DNA of 64,000 nucleotides from Paraescarpia echinospica (lineage: Eukaryota; Annelida; Polychaeta; Sabellida; Siboglinidae): contig CM034541.1 of the NCBI GenBank assembly GCA_020002185.1, positions 53,528,553 through 53,592,552 on the forward strand, read 5' to 3'. The notes under the pieces are model-generated. The model did not search any database, was not told where the DNA came from, and was given only the letters and a program-made list of their open reading frames with translations. Both the position numbers and the translations under genes were made by a program. Shown here piece by piece: positions 1-11,700 of this stretch (position 1 is the stretch's first letter; each line of letters begins with the position of its first letter).

Positions 1-706
1 CAAGCGTCCCTTTAATTTGGTCTCCTTTTACCGCTCTCTTCTGTTCTACATGCTTCCTTTGTCGATCTCTTCTCGCTCATTCTCTAGGTTTCCTACTCAT
101 TTCAGTCTGCACCGAACTACTTTTATTTTCTGGTATTTCTCCATTCCAATGTATCCATTCAATTCCACCATCATCCTTCTCACGTAGCTTTACATAGTCA
201 TTGGACCTAACTGTTCTCATCTTCTTTCTACTGCTATTTCACACTGTGTCTCTAATTCTTAGTAAACAAATGTATTGTTTTCAAAATTACGGTTAATCAA
301 GTGTCAAAGTAAGCAACGTGCAACTATTATGTAACATCAAATAACTTGGTTTATATAACAAAGCTTGTGACTATGAATGTTATAGAAATATTGCTTAGGT
401 GGAAAGTATATTAAGAGTATTAACATATGTCTATTAATATCTTATTCATCATTCACAATATGAAGATCTGTCTTGTAAGAATTTGCATATATATATATTT
501 GAATGACCATGAACATCTGTCTGATAGGTGATCCTTATTTGCCTGAAATACTGTGAACATTTGTCTTGTAGACAATTCACATTTGTAATATGGGAGCCAT
601 AATGAAATCATCTGAAATATTTACCTCTTAATAAACTTGTTTTTTTCTCTGTATATTTCTTGAGAGGTAAATATGTCAAATAACACTGCCACCATCTGTG
701 TTGCAG

Positions 707-899
707 GTCGTTCACTGTCGGCTATGGCTTCCCACCGAAGGAGCACATCTCCCTTCTCATCATCCTGGTGATGAGTGTGGGCCTGGGGCTGCCTGTCCTG
801 TTGATGCTGGCCGGGGGAATCTACGTCTGTGTCAAGAGACGGGTCTCGATCGGTCTCAATGGCACTGGCATCACGTCCTCATACCAACAGATCAACTAG
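707..899 (+). CDS. GLMP: GLMP-like lysosomal membrane protein, last coding exon
   Basis: The exon follows a splice acceptor (TTGCAG, 701-706) and enters in phase with one leftover base. It encodes 63 residues and stops at TAG 897-899. The start of the peptide (GYGFPPKEH) looks like the end of a luminal domain. A hydrophobic helix of about 25 residues follows (LLIILVMSVGLGLPVLLMLAGG), then VCVKRR, typical of the cytosolic side. The peptide ends SSYQQIN. GLMP (NCU-G1) is a type I lysosomal glycoprotein that partners the transporter MFSD1, and it has a tyrosine-based YxxI sorting motif just before its C-terminus; YQQI matches in kind and position. The rest of the gene lies left of the window. 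Another type I membrane protein with a YxxI tail is the alternative. Confidence 0.72.
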
Positions 900-1763
900 T
901 CTGTGTCAGGTAGCATGTCACTGTAGGAGAGTCAAAGCAACGAGGAACTGTTGTCGATAATTTATAGTATTTAACGTATACATTCAGATCGAAAACGAGG
1001 CTGGTTTTCCGACCCTGCACTTTGAAACAGTTTTTCGTGTCAACACAAATTGCGTAAAACATCCAGGACTGATCATCCTCGCATAACATTATGAACAGTA
1101 AACTTAAGTTATGAACACTCGATTTACATCCATCTAATGTCTGGTACAAAACCCTAAAACCATTCAAAACCTTTAACAAACAGTGCATTTGATAATAAAT
1201 ATAGGCCTTTTCTTCTGATGAAAGTTTGGAGTTTAGGTGCAAGTCCTCAAGGAGAAGAATGTTAACATACCTGTAATTGTCAGCACAATCATAGTGAGAT
1301 AAGTTAATAAAATCCAACCTGTTACTGATATCAGAATCACAATCGGGGGGGGGGGGCATTTTTGGAGAAAGGTGCAAGATATTTGAAGCCACATGTATAT
1401 GCAACAGCTATGATGTAAATAACAGTTTCTGCTGTCATCAAATGCGCTATCTTCTATGCAGTCATCTCATCATGACCCATCATAATCGGATCACTAATCA
1501 ATCTGATTATGTTTACGTACATTCACAAGCTCCGAATTCCTGTTGCAGTTTTTGTAACCAAGATACACTTTGCACTGAAAATTGCATTTGCCTCGTTTTG
1601 AACCTGTATTACGTGAAGCCCTTTGTTGGCAAAGTTTTCTTTGCTGTTGATAAATGAAATCTAACTCTGGATCTAGATAATTGCTCAGCAAAGTCCTAGG
1701 ATTGTGCTGAGGGTTTAATTCAGACTATTCTTCTCTAAAGTTAGCTGGTCAACTACAGGTTAC
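900..1763. other. GLMP-like 3' UTR and flank; no gene seen
   Basis: The segment is A+T-rich and holds the presumed 3' UTR. The minus strand is open for 170 codons (892-1404), but the peptide shows no recognisable family and lies antisense to the 3' UTR, so I do not call it a gene. A ten-base G run lies near 1347. Confidence 0.5.
1194..1199 (+). terminator. candidate polyadenylation signal for the GLMP-like gene
   Basis: This is the first AATAAA downstream of the GLMP-like stop codon, about 295 bases away, which is an ordinary 3' UTR length. No transcript evidence is available, and a second AATAAA occurs near 2203. Confidence 0.35.
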
Positions 1764-1975
1764 ACATTTACCCCGTGTGGGATCTTTTACTTACCCTGGT
1801 ATAGACGCCAGATAGAAGGAAACAATGGCTTTTAAGGTCTCTTCCGAAAGACACAGACAACGCGAGATAAACAAAATTGCCCAAGTTTCGAAATGGCAGT
1901 TGGTAGTGGGATTTGAAACCAGGTCCCCTCGATTGACAGTCTGGTGCTGTATGCTCGGCCACCACCCTATTGCAT
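1764..1975 (-). mobile_element. tRNA-derived SINE
   Basis: Read on the minus strand, the head carries an RNA polymerase III A box (TGGCCGAGCATACAG, about 1948-1962) and a B box (GGTTTCAAATCCC, 1908-1920), spaced as in a tRNA-derived promoter. About 140 bases of body and tail follow. The tail (from TGGCGTCTATACCAGGG to GGGGTAAAT on the minus strand) resembles the tail of the element at 54752-54992. The A box and anticodon-arm-like sequence look like tRNA-Ser or tRNA-Leu. Ends are approximate. Confidence 0.6.
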
Positions 1976-3420
1976 TGTGGGGCTGTTTGGTGTGTGTCGG
2001 TCTGATGCTTCATATAATTACAAGTTCTGTTGGTTTTAATACATTCATCAAAGTTTGTTATAGACAATTTGGACATGTTGTCTCAAGCAGTCAGCGAAAT
2101 GGCTGAGGATCTTTACTATTCCAATAACTTCTGAAACATGTAAATGTCCTTCTGTTGTTTTGACTCTGCAACAGTGGTTTGCTGGTTGAAACATTTCCAA
2201 ATAAATTTTGATTGAGTTCCTGTAATTTTAATTGTTTCATAGGATGTTTTAAATATTTTCAGTGAATGCTGAAGCATTTCAGATGAATATTTTTAAGAGG
2301 AATGTGGAAATATTTAAGAAGAACGTTAACTATGTCAAAGGAATGTTCAAACATTTCAAATATAAACCAAATTGCAGTAAGCTTTTTATTTAGTCAACTT
2401 GTTCAGTTGTTGCTTAACAAATGTTGTATTGGGATTACCATGGCGACTTTTAAATTTCCAATAACATTAATATTATTTAGTTTTTACTAGGAGCTAGGAA
2501 TGCAATAAATAGCAAACATCGGGTAAGAAATCATGGATACGGCTTATTATTGGTACGCACGTGTACAATTGAAATGCACATAAAAAACTGACTGTAATTT
2601 TGAAATATAATTTGTATTGGTAAAGCGACTTACTGGGACTTTGCTTGCCAGGTATTTATATTGTGCAAAGATTACTTATCAGGCGTGTTTAGGAGGCTAC
2701 ATTTAAAACACTGCGGGTGCAACTGGAATCAAATGTTATCTACTAAGAGAAAATGTTATATATAATAAATATATGTATGTGTAATGCATGTTTGTCTGTA
2801 TACAATGTTAATTTCTCACATTTTATAACAAAGGTGGTACAGAAAAAAATTACCATTCAACATGGTATGGACAAATCCTTAATTGATGCTTACCATATGT
2901 ATGAGGTGTGTATTCATGTTTGTAAGATGTATGTGCATGCATACAGTGCTAATATTTAATGTTTGTAAGATGTATGTGCATGCATACAATGCTAATGTAT
3001 TTTAATTTTAGAACACTCGTTAAAACAAAGTATTTATTTTATTGTACACTTCAACGTCAGTCCGATACCAGACGAAATTACGTTCATTTGGGGGATATTT
3101 TACACTTTTGCTAATACATTGGTATCACCATATCAGTGTTTACAAACTTCCATCTGAGGTGCATGTCTACCCAATAAACAACAAATGCGTCATGAACAAC
3201 AAATACAAGTAGTAATGCTTTAAATATACTTTATTTAGGTAGTAATAACAGTTGTTGTAGTTAAACACAGTTCAACAGCGTCGGCTGGCACAGCTGTGGC
3301 CTTGGTATCCGCGAGTGAAAGACAAGGTAGACAGACAAGGTAGATGACAGGTGCAGTAGATGGTCCTCCAGACAAGGTTACAACGTCCTCTAACTCATGA
3401 CACATTCACCACCTGTCACA
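1976..3420. other. intergenic; no gene seen
   Basis: A+T-rich sequence without a recognisable gene. A ~27 bp segment (ATGTTTGTAAGATGTATGTG) is repeated near 2915 and 2960. The stretch from 3300 to 3420 has short degenerate GACAAGG/GACAGG motifs leading into the 45-bp array. Confidence 0.5.
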
Positions 3421-3785
3421 GTTCTGACAGGTACACATCACTGCCAACAACAGTTACTGTCCTCAGTTCTGACAGGTACACATCACTGCCAACAACAGTT
3501 ACTGTCCTCAGTTCTGACAGGTACACATCACTGCCAACAACAGTTACTGTCCTCAGTTCTGACAGGTACACATCACTGCCAACAACAGTTACTGTCCTCA
3601 GTTCTGACAGGTACACATCACTGCCAACAACAGTTACTGTCCTCAGTTCTGACAGGTACACATCACTGCCAACAACAGTTACTGTCCTCAGTTCTGACAG
3701 GTACACATCACTGCCAACAACAGTTACTGTCCTCAGTTCTGACAGGTACACATCACTGCCAACAACAGTTACTGTCCTCAGTTCA
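3421..3785. repeat. minisatellite, 45 bp x 8
   Basis: Eight essentially identical 45-bp units begin GTTCTGACAGGTACACATCA, with a 5-base remnant at the end. Because 45 is divisible by three, reading frames stay open through the array in several frames on both strands. I treat these as artefacts of periodicity rather than genes. Confidence 0.95.
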
Positions 3786-6700
3786 TTTGGCCCGTTGCGA
3801 AGCAGGTTTCTCGATATTCAAACCAGTAGTGTGTGAATATTTAAAAAAATAATTTAAAGAATTTATTTGTTCATTAGATCAGAAAACTTGTGAAAGTGAA
3901 TATAAAGAGCTGGAAATATTCTGCCCTTTTTTGCTGAATTTTGATAGACACGATAAAAATAATGTATTAATTTTTGATGATTTCACCAAAACAAAATAAC
4001 AGATTTGAAGAGATAAAATGTCATAGATTTCTGAAGCAATATGAGCAAAGCAATCAAAATGAGGAGAAACCTACAGTACACAGTAACATGGAAGTTCTTT
4101 TCACACTGAAACCTGGTTCACAGTTCTTCAAACCCAACAATGTAGCGAGGTCCGTTGAATAAGGATATTACGTGGTGAACGCGACAATGTGAAGGACTAT
4201 TGCTAAGACTACATGAGACACCAACGAGACGACCTTCCAATGGAATGAGAAATGCCACATTGCACCACCAGATGTCAGGATCAGCACACAAAGCCGTTGC
4301 ATTAAAGTTGTACCAGTCGCAAAACTAGATCAAACATCTGAAATTGCCAAGCAGTAATTACATGTATACCATGAGGTCATATATTATGCCTTTTTTATAA
4401 GCCTTGGATGAAATTTATATTATAAACTATTAACAACATGGTTACTGTGGAAAAATAATACAAAAGTGGTAACAAAATACGGCATTTAAATAGTAAATTC
4501 TTTTGTATCCCGTTTAAAAAGGATGCTACTGTCATCTCTGGTTCAGAATTTTGTTCACGACTGAGTGGATATTGTTTGATTGTGCTTATTTTGCAACTTG
4601 TGCTCTTTCAAAGTACTGGCACAACAAAACTGGCGAACACTTGTGTGGGAAAATACTGCTGCAAAAGAACGAACCGTTATAACACAGCAATACGACTGTC
4701 ATCTCCACGACGTCACCATATCAGCTGTACTTTGTTTTGTCCACTCCCAGCGGCCATTGGTTCACAAAGCAGTTATTTCAACCACAGTTTGAAGGTGAAT
4801 GGAAGACTAGACACAGGTTTTGATTCACAGATTCCCGATCATGAACACTGAACTGTCAAAACATTTCTTCAGTCATGCACTGGTTTTCAAGTGCCCCAAT
4901 ACGCTTTTGATATCGCATGGTATCTACCAAAATGCAGATGACACAACCTGTTAAAATGAATATCAGACAATCCAGCAGTGTTTACATCCACTTGCCGAGT
5001 TATTAAACCAGTCAAACACCAGACACATCTTACAATCTCAGCAGTTGCGTTGATATTTGTCCAATTAAATGTTTGCCACTTTCTCACTTGATATTTATAT
5101 TATTGCGTAAACATTAAGTTTTTGTCTATACAAGTTTTGGTGCTTTCCAAGACGTCGAGTATTGCTTTTGTGCATCACTCAACATCGCAATCGTTCATGT
5201 TTCTTCCCGCAACATGCCGAATAACCTTGATTAATTCAAATGGAACACAGAACAGTTCAACGAGTCATCCCTTCACTCGACATTAACACAGATTCATAGC
5301 GAGTCCGTGTGACTACACCGCAGTGACGAAGACACTATGCATATGTACATGGAATTGCCAAAGTATTAGCTATGTAATATCATACAGCCGCCATTTCGCA
5401 GGACGCGACCACTAAGTCTAAGCAGTGCAGAATGAGAGATAGATTGAAGCAGCAGTCAAACACCAGCATGCCGGAACCTGCTGTGCTGGACAAACAACCT
5501 ACGTAGTTCCTACACACTACTACCTACTTGATCCCACGTTACACAACTCTATGACGCTCGCCAAATAAATACTTGACGGAACACTGCCTCGTTCGAGGAT
5601 ACCTTACAGCTTTCCAATTGACTACACTTTCGATGAACAACCGCAATCATTTCACGACATTGTCCTGTGTCTGTAGGAATATTGTCCCCAGTACAAACCA
5701 TACGCAGAATCACTATTTTCAAGAAAGCAAGCTTCGCCATAGCATCGCACCTCTACTGTCTTGTCACAGCCAAACAGAGCACATGCAAACGTCAGTTTTC
5801 AAGCAGGATACTTTCTGCAGTAAAACTTGCCCTTTATACAACCGGGCTTTGAACGCACACCGCGCGAGGAAATAGGAACACTTTCGAGGCCGCACGCTGC
5901 ATTACTGTATCGTTCACTCAGCAACATCTGCATACATACTAAGTTAATTCTCGTTAGCCGTTTGAACAGTTAAAAGTTGTCGCCTTTGTCAGGGGGCCAT
6001 AACAAAAATGGTGGCCCCCTCGTGTGACACTGCCTTTGCCACATTACCGGTCCGGTAGCAGTCTTCTAATCTTTTATGACTTCATTACATCATCCTCTGT
6101 CGACAGCAGCAGTGTCACTGTTAGTAGTTTACCCAGCACTTAAGTTTTTTCAGAATGCATTTTCTTTTTTGTACAACCCCTACCAACCAAAGACCGTGCG
6201 TTGTCACAACGACCACACGCACTGTGCTTAACTAATTGTCATGGCAACCGATTGCTCAGATAAATATTTTTTGTGCATTTTCATTTTACGATTTTTTTTT
6301 CTTTTTACATGTGCTTATATATATATAGATTCTTAAAATCGTTGCAATGATCACAGCATCGACTGAGATCTGGGCCAATTCGCTATATCCACGCGGCAGC
6401 ACACAATACAATGTCAACATAAATACAGCAAATAAAACGTCACAAGGTCGGCATCCATCGATGCAACTCGGGCAGAAACACACACTGCACGGGACAAAGG
6501 GGTGAAATAAGTTTTTTTCTGACAACCGCACGCGGTGCCATAGCAACCACATCACGTTATCGTCTCACACACACAAACACACACACAGCTGTCGGTAAAT
6601 GCTGAACGTTGCCACGCACGAATTCAACCTGTCGGAGTTGAACTCTCACATCATTGAGACAGGAATACTGTTTCCTGGATGAGTTGGATACTTGTATGCT

Positions 6701-8566
6701 AAGCCAAGTGCTGTGCACAGTGGAAAGTTATTCAAATTAGCACGTCGCAAATACCAGTAACACGTCGTGCCAGTCTTCAAACATAACAACCATGTGACGG
6801 GGCAAACACAGTCGAGTACCATGATTGGTCAGTATTATGAGCGACACAAAGCGCCATCTGTTGGTGAAATAAATGTGAAGGGTATCAATCGGCCCACTAG
6901 CGCACCGTTTTGTGTAAGTGCTGTTCACGCAACAGTTTCAAGGAATTGTCAACAAACGCTATGTACTTAAATTACCATTGTTAGTTTTCATAAAAATGTT
7001 TAATGACACCTGTACCACGGCAAAGACAGTGCAGCATCACTGGAAGCACCGTGCTGGATGTAAAGCCACCTTTCTACGTTTGACAAGTCCTCTCCATCAC
7101 AGCAGTTGTTGGCATTAAGACGTTGGCACAATGTTTCACCAACAACATTCTCAATCGGCATAAACAGTGCTGGCGATCATGAAGTTCTGATAAAAAATGA
7201 GTGCTGGATTGACCGACTCGATTCGGTCCCTTGTACGTGACCTCTTTTTGGTAACAATCGAAACTGGTCTATCATCCAGAATTTTAAGAACAAATTTGGA
7301 AGTGTGCATCTTTCAACTGTGACACAAACGATGTAAGACCCTTCTACCTGATGGCATCGCAACACTATAAGAAAGTCCGAGAAACAAGACTCCCACAGAT
7401 GTATAAGCTGTCATGGACTAAAACCATAACTGCCGCGTTACACCAAGATAGGGATGTCTGGTGCCAATAATGTCTCAATATTGTTATACCAAGATAGGGA
7501 TGTCTGGTGCCAATAATGTCACTGATCAACCGAGTCATGGAGTTATGGAAGAATGGAGACATTCACGAAAGGGGTTGAAGCCCCAGGTAAGGGAAGATTT
7601 ATGGGGGAGAGAATGAATACGCTAGAACCTGTCTAATTACATCTGGGAACCATCATCACGGATTAGATGATTACAGAAACACGGCCCTTCATTTGCGACA
7701 CGACTCGGCCACTACCACTACCCTTACCCTGAATGAATGAATGAATCACCCCTGGTATTAGCGAGAAGAACGGCTTGGCACATTATTCTGATCATGTGAA
7801 CATATCGTAAGCAAAAGATACACTCAAGGCTGACTACCGGGAACTAACAGAAAGAACTACATCAACTCGACAACAGAACAGAAACTAGTGAACTCGGTAA
7901 CAACTTTAAAAGAAAACCGAGTTTGCACGTGTGGAAGACTTCAACAAAGGGTCAGCTTTCCCCTGCTGTTATTCAACCAACAAACCCAGCACTCATTTCC
8001 GACCAGCGTTTGTTACGAAGACAACCACTGCCTAGGTACATCATGTAATAGCAAACGGCGTTACATGGGATGAACATCATAATCGGGCACACACACCCAC
8101 GGGCTCGATCGCAGTCAACAATTCGGACAGGCCGATCAAAAATAAAACGTCCCGAACACAAAAGCATGCAACTAAAATAGCAACAACTGTTAAAAATTAT
8201 TGTGAGAAACAGTGGCAACAACAACTCAGTCCAGCGGTGTGCACTCATAAATAACCGCCAGCCTTCCCTGGCGACTCTAACAACATGGAATACTCGCGAT
8301 GACGTCACCTTATCCCAGACGACGATGGACAGCTACAACGGGGAGGGGCCTGTCGACCGGACCGCGGCCGACCGATCATAAAATATATATCACAGATTAA
8401 TCTTGTTTCGACATTTCGTGCGTGACTCAATCACAGCGGCGGTGGCACCACCTGTCAGTCGATCATGTCAACGAGAGCGGCACAGTCACCGTACGTGTCG
8501 TCAGCAGCGCCAGGTACAACAAACAATCCATCACAACTGGTGGGTAAGAGATGATGCGGGTCAGCG
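3786..8566. other. intergenic between GLMP and ELL 3' ends
   Basis: No convincing host exon is seen. Features include a CA-rich microsatellite near 6567-6588, a 34-bp direct duplication (about 7441-7476 and 7488-7522, TACCAAGATAGGGATGTCTG) and GAATGAATGAATGAAT near 7732. The right part (about 8100-8566) should contain the ELL 3' UTR, read on the minus strand. I found no clear AATAAA there, so its end is undefined. A short C+G-rich patch lies at 8340-8380. Confidence 0.45.
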
Positions 8567-8725
8567 CTAGGAGGCGCCACTGCGCTGTCTGTTGTCGAAC
8601 TCCAGAATGAGGCTCTTGATGTGGCCGAGCTTCTTGTGCAGATAGTCGCAGTTTTGCCGCTGCAGCACGTACTTCGGCTTGTTCTTGACGTGTTTGTACT
8701 CGGACAGGATTCGCTGCTTGATGTT
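8567..8725 (-). CDS. ELL: ELL last exon, occludin homology domain part 2
   Basis: The acceptor is TTTCAG at 8726-8731. The exon encodes 52 residues and stops at TAG (8567-8569). KQRILSEYKHVK and YLHKKLGHIKSLILEFDNRQ match the second helix of the Occludin/ELL domain (YLHSKLAHIKRLI-like in ELL). The C-terminal end is at the usual family position. Confidence 0.96.
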   Translation of the reverse strand, partial: NIKQRILSEYKHVKNKPKYVLQRQNCDYLHKKLGHIKSLILEFDNRQRSGAS

Positions 8726-11700
8726 CTGAAACAACAACACAACAATCTTAGCAATGTCACAATGGTTTGTCACAATTATGTTACCAAAGTCACAATGACG
8801 GTACGAATGTCATGTTACGAAAGTAAAAATTATGCTGGGAATGTCAGTGTTTTGGGGAATGTCACAAAGATGCCAGAAATGTCACAACACTATTAATGTC
8901 ACACTGATGCAATGAATGTCACAACAACAACATGAACATCCCAATGACATTAGGATCATTAACAGAGAAAATAAAATATGATTGTACAAATATCAAAAAG
9001 TGCAAAACAAAAACAACCCCTAAACAAACTGCAAACATTACTGGAACGTATAGCAGTACAAAATTAAAAGTTAACTCTAGTAAGGAAGACTCACAACAAA
9101 AACAGACGCAGTCGTAGGAGCCACCAGTATAATACATTTCTGACACAGCACCCCATCCAAATATGACGATGGATAAACATCATTACCTCTGACCTAAAGC
9201 CCCCCAAGGTGCCTACCTCGTATTCGTCGCTGCCCTCCTCGTGTTGTTTCAGCTCTTGTCTCAGCTGCTCAAAGACGTTTGCCACCTTCTCTATGTTGCT
9301 GTGCAGTCGCCGGTACTCGTCGTACTGCAGGTTGAAGTCGGCCTTGTAGGTGTAGCGCTGTTCCTTCGATACTATCCGCTTGTACTTGCTGCAAACACCA
9401 CACAACATGACGACTCATGCTCAGTGACGTCCACTGCACCCTTCACTCCCACCAGCTATTACTACAGTCGAACCTCGCTTAACAGCCAACTCGGTAATAC
9501 AGCCACCTTGCTATTAAGGTCACCTTAGGACGGACCCAAATTATTTGCGTAACAGCAAAGGAAATTAGCCCCGTTAATAAGGCCACCTTGCTATTCAGGT
9601 AAATTTCGCAAGAGTACGTAGGGTGACCTTATTATTGAGGTTCCACTGCATCAACATTTCTATAGTGCCATATATATATATCCGGGTCCAGCCCGATTAT
9701 AGGCGGGTACACATGTTATAAAATGTACAAGGAGTCATAAGAAATTTTTAAGAAATATATATATCCCAGTAAATATTGTACATAAAATACATGACATAGT
9801 ATCTAAAGTATTAAGGTAATTAAATAAATAGGTATAATAATTATATTAAAATTAATTAAAATATATTATATAATAAAGTAATAAAATGCCTGTTCATAAA
9901 AATCCATGTTTAGTACATACATTAGAAAAAAATAAAGCAGTGTGTTGTGATTTTTTCTTGTGGCAGAAGTACACACCGTTCATAGTCAGGCATCTCAGCC
10001 GTGGCAGCATCTTCGCTCTTTGAACAGTCGTTCTCCTGGTTACTAAGTGGTGATTCCCCTTGGGTCGTGACCCCTGAAACACAACAATGCAACAATGTCA
10101 GGTGTGAAACACACTCCGACAGAACCTGTTTGGCAGTATTCAAACATTTCATCTGTATATCAATATCAGCCAAACAAGAATCCGACATCTACTACATTCA
10201 TCCGGTTACATAGAGTGACTCTGTGTAACCCAAAAAAGTGACGATTGTATGTTGTGTGACTATTTTTAGAGCAGACTTGCATTGTTTAGATAAGTTGAAA
10301 AGATAATGTTTTCTATTCTACTGCATGACATCTTTTATTTGACTGCCATTGACATATTCCAACCACTCCCATGTTAACACAATGGCTGTTACGTCAAACA
10401 GACCAACTTATCTTTCAATAAGGTATGTCATTCCCACTTGCGGTGAGTCAACTGGTGTGACATGGAGGGTTTATGAAAATCATCAGCCAAATATCCAATG
10501 GGACAACCAAAAGTACAACCACTGACATCAACTGGGCAGTCACATGTCTGCCCCAAACAGAGAGTAATACAAGTTCACGACCTCTCCCCGCAGTCATGGG
10601 AAATCACAAACAATGAATGGCATGCTGGGATGTTTCTTCCTACAAGTCCTGATCGTTTGAGGTAACCTGCAGCCAGTTGCAGTGTATGTGTGTGTACCAC
10701 AGAGACTTTGTCTACATAGCTACCAGTCTTTAGCCGGTATGTTTCCACTTACCCATCCAGTCACTCTGCATTCTTATGTCTGAATTTCACTCGAGATAAC
10801 GAGTAGTTTTTTCTACATGTCAGCTGGCTGTATCTGGATGTGTCTAACGGAGAATGTACCTACACAGTCCCCCCTCCCCCCTTAACTGCTGGTGACTAGG
10901 GCTTTTTCTCGTGCAACAGAACATGTGTGAGTGCCTGCATTCAAGTGTCCAAGCAGGACATAATTGTGTGTGCGCGTGTGCGTGTATGCACATGTACAGC
11001 TGTGTGTGCGCGCGCGTTTGCGTGTGTGTATGCATCAGTTCTTCAGGAAAACATTTACCTGTTTTTTTATACGATACATATACTTAAATGCATCGTATAT
11101 AATATACATACCCAGGTATATATAATTTGAAAATAGCAATATAAGAAACTGGCCGAGTATGTCTTACATTAGAGTCAGCACCAACTTATTCTGGAAGACA
11201 CCTTTAAGCTTTAAATAAATTACGTGCTCCACAAAACCGCACTGAAATTCTCACAATAATGAAACTGTTTGCATGAACAGGTCTTCAGAGGTAGAGAGCT
11301 GTCCCCACTTTTGATGCTGTGACATTTGGCGAGTTAAAACCGTGACAGTAACGTGAGCCATGACACGACGAACAGAACAGTGAAAAATGGGTCAATGAAA
11401 AAAGGACTCTACAGGGGTCTGGGCACCGTTTCGCTAAACATTCTTAAGAGCTCTTAAGCCCGATTTTGCTCCATAAAATCGAGCGTTCTCCTTACCTAGG
11501 AGCAAAAATGAAAAACTGTTTCACTAACAATTCATCCTGGATACGGACCATAAAAACGGTCCTCAAAATGCCAATTTCTAAGACGTTACACCACTCTTTA
11601 ATTATCATAAACAGCTAGATTTTACTAACTGCGTTTTAAATTGGGTCCGCTTTCACGCAGAGATCCAGTTGTTCAGTCAAATAAATCTTCCAAATGTTAG

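Noticed and set aside
75..235. Minus-strand ~50-codon stretch with a retroelement-like look (SNDYVKLREKDDGGIEWIHW)
   Set aside because: Bounded by stops on both sides, too short, and not assignable to a family by eye; possibly an old retroelement scrap.
892..1404. 170-codon minus-strand frame
   Set aside because: It lies antisense to the GLMP-like 3' UTR, has no recognisable motif and no splice or promoter context; likely a chance open frame.
3360..3852. Repeat-protein frames in the 45-bp array
   Set aside because: Explained by a period divisible by three; no initiation context or homology.
7575..7745. Possible third tRNA-derived SINE (TGGCCGAGTCGTGTCG on the minus strand)
   Set aside because: The A-box-like sequence has no acceptable B box at the right spacing; not supported.
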